Shown in pieces: positions 33,700-42,096 of a stretch of DNA of 64,000 nucleotides. The position numbers and the translations under genes were made by a program. How positions within the stretch are numbered: position 1 is the stretch's first letter; the number at the start of each line of letters is the position of its first letter. The stretch covers positions 28,389 through 92,388 of the forward strand of contig JAQXJC010000004.1 of the NCBI GenBank assembly GCA_029008115.1, written 5' to 3'. The notes beneath the pieces are model-generated. The model saw only the letters and a program-made list of their open reading frames with translations, was not told where the DNA came from and ran no database searches. This stretch comes from Desulfovibrionaceae bacterium. GTDB lineage: Bacteria; Desulfobacterota; Desulfovibrionia; Desulfovibrionales; Desulfovibrionaceae.

Positions 33700-34818
33700 A
33701 TGAGCATCTTCACCCCTTCCCATTCCCCTTTTTCCGAAGATCGGGACGTTCTGGAAGCTGCGGCGGCAGCCCGTGCCGGACAGCGTCTGAACCGTGCGCA
33801 GGCCGATGCCCTGTACTACAGGGCATCCCTGCATACGCTGGCGACGCTGGCCCACGGCATGCGTCTGCGCCTGCATCCCGAACCCGTGGTCACCTATGTG
33901 GGCGACCGCAACATCAACTACTCCAACGTCTGCGTCTGCGCCTGCCGCTTCTGCGCCTTCTTTCGCGCGCCGGACTCCGGCGAGGGCTATCTCATCACCC
34001 GCGAGGAAATGACGGAAAAAATCGAGGAAACCCTGCGCCTTGGCGGTACTCAGGTGCTGTTGCAGGGCGGGCATCATCCTGATCTGCCTTTTTCGTGGTA
34101 CACGGAACTGCTGGCCTGGATGCGCGCAACATGGCCGTCTCTGCACATTCACGCCTTCTCGCCGCCGGAAATATTCTACTGGTCCAAGCTCTATGGCATG
34201 TCCGTGCCGGAAATTCTGCGCCAGCTCAAGGAGGCGGGACTGCATTCCCTGCCCGGCGGCGGTGCGGAAATCCTGCATACCGGCGTGCGCGCGCAGGTCT
34301 CTCCCAACAAGTGCACGGCGGAACAGTGGCTCGCGGTCATGGAGGAGGCCCACAAGCTGGGCCTGCGCACGACGGCGACCATGATGTTCGGACATGAAGA
34401 AAAACCGGAACACAGGCTGGATCATCTCTTTGCCGTGCGCGACACACAGGATCGCACGCACGGCTTCACGGCCTTCATTCCGTGGACCTTCCAGCCCGGG
34501 CACACCCGCATCGACGTGATTCCCCAGCCCGCCCCCGCCTATCTGCGCCTGCTGGCCGTCTCCCGTCTGGTGCTGGACAACATCCCGAATATCCAGTCCT
34601 CGTGGGTAACCATGGGGCCGCAGGTGGCCCAGCTGGCCCTCTTCTATGGCGCCAACGACTTCGGCTCCCTGATGATTGAGGAAAACGTGGTGGCCGCCGC
34701 CGGCTGTTCCTACCACCTGACCCGCAGGGAAATCCATCAAATCATCCGCGCCGCAGGCTTTACCCCTGTGCAGCGCACCATGGACTACACCCCCGTGAAC
34801 CCGCAGCCGGATTTGTAA
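33700..34818 (+). CDS. mqnC: Cyclic dehypoxanthinylfutalosine synthase MqnC
   Basis: MqnC is a radical-SAM cyclase that closes the ring of dehypoxanthinylfutalosine. It has 372 residues. The cluster motif is CVCACRFC after DRNINYSNVC. The family segments GGTQVLLQGGHHPDLPFSWY and LPGGGAEILHTGVR are present. The ATG at 33700 has GAGAGG upstream, and a GTG at 33685 that overlaps the mqnE stop is the alternative. The enzyme that removes the purine base between the MqnE and MqnC steps (MqnB or an MTA/SAH nucleosidase) is not in the window. Confidence 0.95.
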   Translation: MSIFTPSHSPFSEDRDVLEAAAAARAGQRLNRAQADALYYRASLHTLATLAHGMRLRLHPEPVVTYVGDRNINYSNVCVCACRFCAFFRAPDSGEGYLITREEMTEKIEETLRLGGTQVLLQGGHHPDLPFSWYTELLAWMRATWPSLHIHAFSPPEIFYWSKLYGMSVPEILRQLKEAGLHSLPGGGAEILHTGVRAQVSPNKCTAEQWLAVMEEAHKLGLRTTATMMFGHEEKPEHRLDHLFAVRDTQDRTHGFTAFIPWTFQPGHTRIDVIPQPAPAYLRLLAVSRLVLDNIPNIQSSWVTMGPQVAQLALFYGANDFGSLMIEENVVAAAGCSYHLTRREIHQIIRAAGFTPVQRTMDYTPVNPQPDL

Positions 34819-34828
34819 GGTGCACGCC

Positions 34829-35677
34829 GTGACCGCAGCAACACAGCTCCGCATGGGCCGCATCGGCTTTCTGAATGTCCTGCCCATCTACCATCCTCTT
34901 GAGGCGGGCATCCTGCCGCACGACTATGAAATCGTTGCCGGCCCGCCCGCCATTCTGAACAACATGATGGCGCGCGGCGAGCTGCATGTCTCGTCCTGCT
35001 CCTGCTTTGAATACGGAGCCCGCCCGGAGCGCTACTATCTCATTGATGATCTTTCCATTGGATCGCATGGTTCGGTCATGAGCGTACTGCTGCTGTCCCG
35101 GCGGCCTGTGGAGGAACTGGACGGAGAGACCATTCTCATCAGCGGCGAGACGCATACCTCCGTGGCCCTGCTGAAGCTACTGATGCTGGATCGCTACAGG
35201 CTGAACGTGCGCTTTGAAACCGGGCCGGTCACGCCTGCCCTGCGCGGCACCACGCCCCCCACGGCCTTTCTCGCCATCGGGGACGAGGCCCTGCGCCTGC
35301 GCAGTCATCCTGACTATCCCTTCCGCGTTGATCTGGCGGACGCATGGCGCGACTGGACAGGGCTTCCCTTCATCTTCGGCCTGTGGGTTGTGAGCAGGCA
35401 GGCAGCGGAGGCCGGGCTCTTCACGCCGGAGAACGATCCCGGCGTCCTCATGCGCGCCGGACGCGACTGGGGCCTGCGGCACATGGACGTCATCCTCGAT
35501 CTTACGGGGCACGGCTGCCCCCTGAACCGCGACGAGCTGATCACCTACTACAGCAAGGGACTGACCTACTCCCTCGGTACGGAGGAGCAGCGCGGCCTGA
35601 TGCTCTTCTATGAAAAACTGGCCGGACATGGCATGATCCCGCGCGTACCGGAACTGGCCTTCTTTTCGGCACGCTGA
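34829..35677 (+). CDS. mqnA: Chorismate dehydratase MqnA
   Basis: MqnA dehydrates chorismate to 3-enolpyruvylbenzoate, the first committed futalosine-pathway step. It has 282 residues of a periplasmic-binding-protein-like fold related to MqnD. Typical segments are RIGFLNVLPIYHPLE, ISSCSCFEYG-like (here VSSCSCFEYGARP), SVMSVLLLSRRP and AFLAIGDEALRL. I prefer the GTG at 34829, which lies eight bases after the AAGG that overlaps the mqnC stop. A GTG at 34820 or the ATG at 34853 are alternatives. Confidence 0.93.
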   Translation: MTAATQLRMGRIGFLNVLPIYHPLEAGILPHDYEIVAGPPAILNNMMARGELHVSSCSCFEYGARPERYYLIDDLSIGSHGSVMSVLLLSRRPVEELDGETILISGETHTSVALLKLLMLDRYRLNVRFETGPVTPALRGTTPPTAFLAIGDEALRLRSHPDYPFRVDLADAWRDWTGLPFIFGLWVVSRQAAEAGLFTPENDPGVLMRAGRDWGLRHMDVILDLTGHGCPLNRDELITYYSKGLTYSLGTEEQRGLMLFYEKLAGHGMIPRVPELAFFSAR

Positions 35678-35695
35678 CCATCCCCTTCCCCATGC

Positions 35696-35725
35696 GCGGA
35701 CGGCCGAAGCCAGCCGGTCGTCCGC
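35696..35725 (+). other. Hairpin between mqnA and the ASKHA gene
   Basis: GCGGACGGCCG (35696-35706) pairs with CGGTCGTCCGC (35715-35725) through 11 pairs, one of them G-U. No U-run follows. It could reduce read-through or protect the upstream message from decay. Confidence 0.35.
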
Positions 35726-35747
35726 CGCACCGCCGAGGAGCCATAGC

Positions 35748-37496
35748 ATGAGCATACACTGCTCCACCGCTGCCGGATCGACGTTTGACGTGACCGCCAT
35801 GCCAGGTCAGACGCTGGCACAGGCCATCTGGCTGTCAGGGCGGACACCGGCGCCGCCTCTGTGTTCCGGCCTCGGCCACTGCGGACGCTGCCGGGTGCGC
35901 TTTCTTTCACCTGCGCCCGCGCCCCTGCCGGCGGAGGAAGACATCCTCAGCCCGGAAGAGCTCGCCGCGGGCTGGAGACTGGCCTGTCGACGGCAGGCCG
36001 CCGATCTGCCGGACTGCCGCATCCTTCTCCCCCCGCCGCCGGCACGCATGTCACGCATTCTGCACGCTCCCCTTTCCGGGAATACCGATGCTGCGCGCCC
36101 CGCGCCATCCGCCCTGCCGCCCCGCCGCGTTCCCACGGATGCGGCACCGCCTTGCTCCCGCGCCACCTCCGCGCAGGAAAGCGGCAAAGGCGTCCCCGCC
36201 TCCCCGGCAGGGACTTCTTCAGGCATCCCGCTCCGGCAGACGCCGCCCCGCCGCGAAACCATGCCGGCTGCCGGTGATACCCTGCTGCTGGCCGTAGACC
36301 TCGGCACCACAAGCCTGCACTGGCGGGCCGTGACGCCGCAGGGGAGCCGTGTGGCCGAAGGACATGAACTGAATCCCCAGATGGGCGCGGGTGCGGATGT
36401 CATGTCCAGACTGGCGCTGGCCAGGACTGCCCGGGGAGCGCACACCCTGGCCCTGCTTGTCCGCAGGCGGCTGGCGGGCATCATTTCCGGGCTTCCCGCG
36501 CCAGTTACGGAACTCTGCCTTGCCGCCAATACCGCCATGACGGACATCTTTCTCGGGCGCCATATCGAAGGGCTGTGCGCGGCGCCCTACCGCCTGTCGC
36601 ATACGGGGGGAAGCATGGCGCGGGGGCTCTCCGTCCCCGGCGAACAGCAGGAGGCGGTTCTCCTGCCGCCGGCCTACATCCCCCCCCTTCCCGCCCCCTT
36701 CGTGGGCGGAGACATCAGCGCAGGCATGCTCGCCGTGCTGGAGGACAAACATCCGGCCTATCCCTTCCTGCTGGCGGACATGGGAACCAACGGTGAATTT
36801 GCGCTGGCTGTCTCCCCGGAACGCACCCTGGTGGCCTCCGTGCCACTGGGCCCGGCTCTGGAAGGCATAGGACTGCGCCTTGGCGATGCCGCCGGCCCGG
36901 AAACCGCCGCCGCCTTCCGCCTGACGCCGCAGGGACTGGCCGCCGTCACTCCTTCCGGACTGCCCGCGCGCCGCATCTGCGGTACGGGCTACCTGTCGCT
37001 GCTGCGCCTGCTGCTCCAGACGGGCCTGCTTGACCGCGAGGGCCGCTTCCTGCACAATCCCGCCTCACCGCTGGCCCGCCGGCTGGCTGCCGGACTTGAC
37101 CGGGATCGTTCCCTGCTGCGCTGCTGCCCGCCGCTGTTCCTGACAGCGGGAGACGTGGAGGAACTGCTCAAGGTCAAGGCCGCCTTCTCGCTGGCTGTGG
37201 AAAAACTGCTCCATGCCGCAGGGCTGCATGCCGCCGATCTTTCCGCCGTGTATCTGGCGGGGGCACTGGGCGAGCACGTCAACCCGGATGATCTGGAAGC
37301 GCTGGGCTTCCTGCGGCCGGGACAGTCCGCACGTCTGCTGGCGCTGGGCAATACCTCCCTGCGCGGCGCGGAGCTGCTGCTCCTGCGGCCGGAACTGCGC
37401 CAGCCTCTGGTTCGCTGGCGCGATACCTGCGTCCCGCTGGCGCTGGCCGAAGATGCCGGCTTCACTCACGACTACCTGCGCCACATGCGCTTCTGA
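35748..37496 (+). CDS. 2Fe-2S ferredoxin - ASKHA ATPase (RACE-type, DUF4445)
   Basis: This 582-residue protein has an N-terminal plant-type ferredoxin (cluster Cys C39, C45, C48 and C80), a Pro/Ala/Arg-rich linker (about residues 100-175) and a C-terminal ASKHA actin-like domain. The ASKHA domain has the phosphate-1 loop LLAVDLGTTSLHW, then FVGGDISAGML and LLADMGTNGEFAL, and the adenosine loop VYLAGALGEHVNP. Related proteins use ATP to push an electron onto inactive Co(II) corrinoids and so reactivate methyltransferases. No corrinoid protein or methyltransferase is nearby. GAGGAG precedes the ATG. It sits 70 bases after mqnA and eight bases before rsm22. Confidence 0.88.
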   Translation: MSIHCSTAAGSTFDVTAMPGQTLAQAIWLSGRTPAPPLCSGLGHCGRCRVRFLSPAPAPLPAEEDILSPEELAAGWRLACRRQAADLPDCRILLPPPPARMSRILHAPLSGNTDAARPAPSALPPRRVPTDAAPPCSRATSAQESGKGVPASPAGTSSGIPLRQTPPRRETMPAAGDTLLLAVDLGTTSLHWRAVTPQGSRVAEGHELNPQMGAGADVMSRLALARTARGAHTLALLVRRRLAGIISGLPAPVTELCLAANTAMTDIFLGRHIEGLCAAPYRLSHTGGSMARGLSVPGEQQEAVLLPPAYIPPLPAPFVGGDISAGMLAVLEDKHPAYPFLLADMGTNGEFALAVSPERTLVASVPLGPALEGIGLRLGDAAGPETAAAFRLTPQGLAAVTPSGLPARRICGTGYLSLLRLLLQTGLLDREGRFLHNPASPLARRLAAGLDRDRSLLRCCPPLFLTAGDVEELLKVKAAFSLAVEKLLHAAGLHAADLSAVYLAGALGEHVNPDDLEALGFLRPGQSARLLALGNTSLRGAELLLLRPELRQPLVRWRDTCVPLALAEDAGFTHDYLRHMRF

Positions 37497-37504
37497 TCAC
37501 CGCC

Positions 37505-38938
37505 ATGCACCATCTTTTTCCCCCTCTCTCCCCCGCCGCCTGCTCGACGCTGGCCAATCTGCCCCGCGCCCTTGATGCCGTGCTTCCACTGAATGGCGCG
37601 CATCGCCGCGACCTGCCCGCCGCCGTGGCCGAGCTTTCTCTCCAGCTGACGGCGGAACGCAGCGCGCTCTCCCGTCCCTACTGGGCCTCGCCACGCCTCA
37701 CCTCCGCCTATCTGCGCTACTTTCTGCCCTGGAATATCGTGCGGCAGGCCAGACTGCTGGCGGCCCTGCCCCTGCCGACGCCGACGCCTCGTGCCGGGGC
37801 ACAGGGGGAGGAAATTCCCCGCCTGCTGGCGGACATGGGTTCCGGCCCCCTGACCTTCGCCATCGCCCTCTGGGTGGCACGTCCGGAATGGCGCACGCTG
37901 CCCCTGACGGTACTCTGCCTTGATCTTTCCCCTCATGTCATGGAGCTGGGCAGGGCGCTGTTCACCGAGCTGGCCGGCCCCGCCAGTCCGTGGCGCATTG
38001 TCCTACGGCGCGGCGGCGTCGATACGCTGGCCCGCCACGTGCACGCCTGTTCCGCGGCGCCCTGGCTGATCAGCGCGGCCAATGTGCTGAACGAGCTCAA
38101 GTCGCAGCCTTCTCAGGAACGCGGCGACAGGCTGGAAGATGTGCTGGAACAGGTGGCGTCCGTCCTCGACGCGCCAGACGCCCAGGCCCTGCTCATCGAG
38201 CCCGGAACGCGGCTGGGCGGAAAAACCGTGATGCGGCTGCGCGAACTGGCGGCGGAATACGGGCTGGCGGCCTCATCTCCCTGCCCGCACACCGGCCCCT
38301 GCCCTCTGCTGGAAAGCCGCACCTGGTGCCACTTCACCTTTGATACGCAGGGCGCGCCCGCATGGCTAAACAAGCTGTCCGAAGCCGCCAGCCTGCAAAA
38401 GGAAGCGCTTAGCCTCAGCTTTGCCCTGCTGCGCCCGCAGGACAGTCTGCCCGCGGCCGGCGGCGAACAGGCGAGAATCGTCTCCGCGCCGCTCCGCGTC
38501 CCCGGCCTGCGGGGCATGGGACGCTATGCCTGCACGGCGCATGGCCTCGCCCTGCTGGAAGATGCGGGGCATGCTCCCTCCGGCGCGCTGCTTGCCGTGA
38601 ACCGCCCCCGGCAATGCCGTGTGGACGGCAAGTCCGGCGCGGCCATCATCCCCGCGGGAAGCCACGAAGGCAGTACCTGCCGGCAGACTCCGGAGCGGCC
38701 TGACAGCAGCGGGACACAACAGCCCGGCCGTCCCCGTCCCCACGGCGATGACGGAGAACAGCGGGAGCATCCGTACTCACGCAGACAGCAACCTCGCCCC
38801 GCGCGGCATTCCCGACGGCAACGCGCACCTGAACAGCCGCGTGAAGCTCCCATGAGCCGCCGCGAGGAGGATCATGCGCCAGCCAGGGGACTGCCGGGAC
38901 AGAAGCGCCGCGCTGCCAGGCGCAGCCGGAAGCCATAG
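37505..38938 (+). CDS. Rsm22/METTL17-family ribosomal methyltransferase-like protein
   Basis: This 477-residue protein belongs to the Rsm22 family, whose mitochondrial members help assemble the small ribosomal subunit and bind an iron-sulfur cluster. The N-terminal RLTSAYLRYFLPWN leads to a SAM-binding-like motif LLADMGSGPLTFAIAL. Later the cluster-type segment CPHTGPCPLLESRTWCHFTF supplies at least three Cys. After about residue 390 the protein becomes a basic, low-complexity tail rich in Arg, Pro and Gln that could bind RNA. It probably shares a transcript with the ASKHA gene. Confidence 0.82.
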   Translation: MHHLFPPLSPAACSTLANLPRALDAVLPLNGAHRRDLPAAVAELSLQLTAERSALSRPYWASPRLTSAYLRYFLPWNIVRQARLLAALPLPTPTPRAGAQGEEIPRLLADMGSGPLTFAIALWVARPEWRTLPLTVLCLDLSPHVMELGRALFTELAGPASPWRIVLRRGGVDTLARHVHACSAAPWLISAANVLNELKSQPSQERGDRLEDVLEQVASVLDAPDAQALLIEPGTRLGGKTVMRLRELAAEYGLAASSPCPHTGPCPLLESRTWCHFTFDTQGAPAWLNKLSEAASLQKEALSLSFALLRPQDSLPAAGGEQARIVSAPLRVPGLRGMGRYACTAHGLALLEDAGHAPSGALLAVNRPRQCRVDGKSGAAIIPAGSHEGSTCRQTPERPDSSGTQQPGRPRPHGDDGEQREHPYSRRQQPRPARHSRRQRAPEQPREAPMSRREEDHAPARGLPGQKRRAARRSRKP

Positions 38939-39062
38939 CCGAGGCATGGTCACGCGGCAGGCACCGGGCATGCTCCCCGCGCAATGATGCTTCCGCGCGC
39001 GGACATTCCCGCATCCGCTGCCGAAGGGATCGGATAATCACGCTCCCGGCCCCGTTCCCATC

Positions 39063-39090
39063 TTGACAGGAAATGCGGGAGGCGTATCGT
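39063..39090 (+). promoter_or_regulatory. Promoter-like site in a gene-free gap
   Basis: A perfect TTGACA (39063-39068), a 16-base spacer and TATCGT (39085-39090) point into a stretch that encodes no protein on this strand. See the candidate small RNA that follows. Confidence 0.45.
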
Positions 39091-39096
39091 CAAAAG

Positions 39097-39196
39097 CAGG
39101 TTGAACAATCAACCAGTACAGGCATGCGCATACGCTGACAGCAACGCACGAAAGCCGGCATGATGCATCAGGGAACACATCACGCCGGCTTTCGTG
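39097..39196 (+). ncRNA. Candidate small RNA with two hairpins
   Basis: The 284-base gap 38939-39222 holds a good promoter. It is followed by a small hairpin (GGTTGA-ACAA-TCAACC, 39099-39114) and a long one (19-base arms 39147-39165 and 39178-39196, one A-C mismatch, 12-base loop). The long hairpin has AAAGCCGGC facing GCCGGCTTT, like a two-way terminator, but only three T lie in the arm and no U-run follows. Read from the minus strand the same arms pair perfectly with one G-U, so it may instead end the 39223-39501 gene. No known RNA family is recognised. Confidence 0.35.
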
Positions 39197-39222
39197 TGCC
39201 CGCAGATGGCGCAGGAGCCTGA

Positions 39223-39501
39223 CTAGTCGTCCCAGTGCTGGGAAATCCACATGTCCACAGTCTTGCGGAACATGCAGAACGAGGGCAGGCTTTCACGGAT
39301 AAGACATTCAACGCGCACGGCATTGTCCGGCGTTTCCTCCAGCCCATGCCGCTTCAGATAGGCGGTAATGAAGGCCAGCATTTCATGCCCTTCCGCACGG
39401 TTGAAGCGCACGTCATCCGCCTCTCCCGTCAGGCGCGGGTCTCCGGCGGGATATTCCGTCCACACATACTTGCAGCGCAGCTGATCGGCTGTCACAGCCA
39501 T
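39223..39501 (-). CDS. Unrecognised 92-residue protein
   Basis: This is a small acidic cytosolic protein with a strong AAGGAGGA ribosome-binding site. Visible segments are LRCKYVWTEYPAGDPRLTGEADDVRFNRAEGHEMLAFITAYLK-like helix-forming stretches and an ending with two Trp (MWISQHWDD). I cannot place it in a family. It lies downstream of the AlaX gene on the same strand, 88 bases away, and its 3' end faces the large hairpin at 39147-39196. Confidence 0.65.
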   Translation of the reverse strand: MAVTADQLRCKYVWTEYPAGDPRLTGEADDVRFNRAEGHEMLAFITAYLKRHGLEETPDNAVRVECLIRESLPSFCMFRKTVDMWISQHWDD

Positions 39502-39589
39502 GGGTTCCTCCTTGCTTGCGGCCGGAAGAATGCCACGCACGCTCCGGCCTGTTGCTTCAATATTCATGCCCTGACCGGCCGCGACCGGT

Positions 39590-40048
39590 TCAGCCCACCT
39601 TGAACCGCAGGCGCAGGACGCCCTGCCGCCCATCCTCGCCGGGAGTGAAGGAATGGGACACCAGACGGAACGCGCCAATCTGCGCGGTGTTCTCCACATG
39701 CTCGCCTATGCAGGCGCACACGTCATAGTCGCCTACGCGCACCAGCCGCAGGGGCTGTGAGCGATCCACGCCGGACGGCAGGTGGGCCACGTCAACCAGC
39801 GTTTCCGCCGTGGCCCAGTCCACATACTCCGCATAGACGGGAAGGGAGCGTCCTATCTGCCCGTTGACCCGCCGTTCAAGCTCCCCGGCCTCGGCATCGG
39901 TCAGATCGCGGTGAAAATGGTAATCGCATTTGGACTTTCCCGCATTGAGATGCGATGAAAACGAACGATCGCACCCCAGCAGAAGCACCATTGTCCTGTT
40001 CATGATATGTTCCGCAGTGTGCATCTGCGGATCATAGCATTTTGACAT
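39590..40048 (-). CDS. AlaX-like trans-editing tRNA deacylase
   Basis: This 152-residue, stand-alone second-additional-domain protein is related to the AlaRS and ThrRS editing domain. The zinc-binding residues are visible: H10 and H14 in MHTAEHIMNR, and a Cys-x3-His pair in CACIGEHVENTAQIG. The family strand FSSHLNAGKSKCDYHF is present. Such proteins hydrolyse mischarged Ser- or Gly-tRNA(Ala) in trans. The exact specificity is unknown. GGGGAG precedes the ATG at 40048. The 248-base gap to the divergent aldolase-like gene shows only a loose inverted repeat (GGTTTCCC/GGGAACC, near 40065-40093). Confidence 0.82.
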   Translation of the reverse strand: MSKCYDPQMHTAEHIMNRTMVLLLGCDRSFSSHLNAGKSKCDYHFHRDLTDAEAGELERRVNGQIGRSLPVYAEYVDWATAETLVDVAHLPSGVDRSQPLRLVRVGDYDVCACIGEHVENTAQIGAFRLVSHSFTPGEDGRQGVLRLRFKVG

Positions 40049-40296
40049 GCGGACTCCCCGGAAGCATGGCTGGTTTCCCCGCATCAGCCGGGAACCACCC
40101 TGTGTCACATACGGCGCCGAGCCTACGCAAAGCCCGGCGCGCCGTCAACCGGGTGTTCCGTCAGGAAGCAATTCCACCCGCTGTCTCCCGGCCGCGGCGG
40201 GGAGGCGGCCTTGCCGGCATGCGGGAATACTGATACGTCATGCCTGCCGGGGCGTATGGCGCGCTCCGTGCAAGCCCAAAAAGGGGGAAAGACACC

Positions 40297-41403
40297 GTGC
40301 GCTATCACGACCTGGACACGCCGGCACTGCTCATTGACAGGGATATTCTGCTGGCCAATCTGCGGCTGATGCAGACCTATGCCGACCGCCACCACACGCG
40401 CCTGCGCCCGCACGCAAAAACGCACAAGATGCCCGCCCTCGCCCGCATGCAGATGGACGCGGGGGCCTGCGGTATAGCCGTAGCCAAGACGGGCGAAGCG
40501 GAAGTCATGGCCGGCGCCGGCATTACCGACATCTTCATCGCCAATGAAATCGTGGGGCGAGCCAAGCTGGAACGCATCCGCGCGCTTCAGGCAACAGCCA
40601 CCGTCTCCTTCGGCGTAGACGCTCCCTGCCAGGTGGAGGCCGCTGAGGCTGTTTTCAGGGAGACCAGCGGCATGGCACAGGTGCTTGTGGAGATTGAGGT
40701 GGGGGAAAACCGTTCCGGCATTATTGAGGAAGCGGACTTCATCGCGCTGCTGTCCGTCCTCCGCGCCTGTCCCCATGTGCAATTCAGAGGCATCTTCTCG
40801 CATGACGGCAACAGCTATGAGGCGCGGAACCTGGCCGACTGCCATCGCATTGCCACCGAGGCCCAGCGCCGCACCCTGCGCTTTGCGGAACTGGCCCGCG
40901 CGCAGGGCATGCCCTGTGCTGTCGTCAGCTATGGCGCAACGCCCACCCTTATGAACGGCGTGGAGATTCTGGACGGCATCACGGAGCTGCGCCCCGGCAC
41001 CTACGCGCTCATGGATGCCTCTCAGGGACATGCCGTGGGGACGCTGGCGCACTGTGCGGCCACGGTGCTCACTACGGTCATCAGCCGTCCCACAGCGGAA
41101 CGCACCATCCTTGATGTCGGCGCCAAGGGGCTCACCATGCAATGCCGCACGCAGGGCATCTGCGCCACACCGGGGCTGGGGACTGTCCTCGAATATCCTG
41201 ACGTCCACATCGACGCCATGTTCGACGAGCACGCCATTCTGCTGAACAGAGCCTTTCACGACGCCGTGCGCATCGGCGACAGGGTGCGCATCATTCCGGT
41301 GCATATCTGCCCGGTCTGCAACCTGTATGACACGGCATATCTCATCTCCGGAGAGGAGGTCTTGGAAGAAATCCCCGTGCTCTGCCGGGGCCGGCTCACC
41401 TGA
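40297..41403 (+). CDS. D-threonine aldolase / D-serine dehydratase-like PLP enzyme
   Basis: This 368-residue alanine-racemase-fold enzyme is of the DSD1/D-threonine aldolase group. The PLP lysine is K41 in RPHAKTHKMP. The C-terminal divalent-metal pair His-x-Cys is H336 and C338 (VHICPVCNLYD), which is diagnostic for metal-dependent D-threonine aldolases and D-serine dehydratases. It would cleave beta-hydroxy-D-amino acids or dehydrate D-serine. GTG at 40297 with GGGGGA upstream is the best start. It stands alone between the AlaX gene and the convergent SGNH gene. Confidence 0.85.
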   Translation: MRYHDLDTPALLIDRDILLANLRLMQTYADRHHTRLRPHAKTHKMPALARMQMDAGACGIAVAKTGEAEVMAGAGITDIFIANEIVGRAKLERIRALQATATVSFGVDAPCQVEAAEAVFRETSGMAQVLVEIEVGENRSGIIEEADFIALLSVLRACPHVQFRGIFSHDGNSYEARNLADCHRIATEAQRRTLRFAELARAQGMPCAVVSYGATPTLMNGVEILDGITELRPGTYALMDASQGHAVGTLAHCAATVLTTVISRPTAERTILDVGAKGLTMQCRTQGICATPGLGTVLEYPDVHIDAMFDEHAILLNRAFHDAVRIGDRVRIIPVHICPVCNLYDTAYLISGEEVLEEIPVLCRGRLT

Positions 41404-41450
41404 TGCCGGGCATGGCGACAGGGCGCGCCGCCGGTTGCCGCTACCGCCGG

Positions 41451-42053
41451 CTATGCCTGCGGCGCCAGCCAGCCACGCACCACAGGATGCTTCAGCAGCT
41501 GGCTGGCGATGAGCTCATTGCCCAGCTCGCCGGGATGAATGCCGTCCTGCATGTCGTGCATGTAGGGGGAGGATGCCCGCAGAGGCGTAAACAGGTCCAT
41601 GAACGGAATGCGTTCCGCGGCGCACATTTCCCGGTACGCCCGGGCCAGCATGGCCAGACGGTCGGAATGAGCCGTGCTGGCCACGGGAGGCGCGCTCATG
41701 AGCAGCACGGGAGCTTCCCTGGCCGCCCTGAGCAGCAGGCCGCGGGCGCAGTCCACGGACTGTTCCAGCGGCACCACCGTCCTGCCGGCCGGAGCCGCCA
41801 TGTCCACCGTGCCGAAGCAGAATATCTGAAACGGCTCTGTCTCCGGCGTCAGCCGGCAGCGAAGCTCCTGTTCCCAGCGGCGCGCAATATCCACGCTGGC
41901 CTGACGGCGCACCCCCAGATTGTAGAATGTCGTGGGCGGCACGGGCAGGCCGGCACGCACGGCCCCCGCGGCAAACAGCGCCACCCAGGAACGTCCCGCC
42001 GGAACGTTCACGCCCAGCGTGATGGAGTCTCCGAAAAAGAAAAATGTCTTCAT
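41451..42053 (-). CDS. SGNH/GDSL hydrolase
   Basis: This 200-residue cytosolic esterase-like protein has the catalytic Ser in FFGDSITLGVN (block I) and Asp/His in DGIHPGELGNEL (block V). Block II has NLGVRRQ. Block III, normally GxND, reads GTVD, so the oxyanion-hole Asn seems replaced. There is no signal peptide, so the substrate is probably an intracellular ester. It is the last gene of the minus-strand run DUF1786 - ligase - DUF456 - trmJ - SGNH. Confidence 0.85.
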   Translation of the reverse strand: MKTFFFFGDSITLGVNVPAGRSWVALFAAGAVRAGLPVPPTTFYNLGVRRQASVDIARRWEQELRCRLTPETEPFQIFCFGTVDMAAPAGRTVVPLEQSVDCARGLLLRAAREAPVLLMSAPPVASTAHSDRLAMLARAYREMCAAERIPFMDLFTPLRASSPYMHDMQDGIHPGELGNELIASQLLKHPVVRGWLAPQA

Positions 42054-42096
42054 GATCCCTCCGGAACCGAATCGGATGCGGGCATGATGCTCGCCG

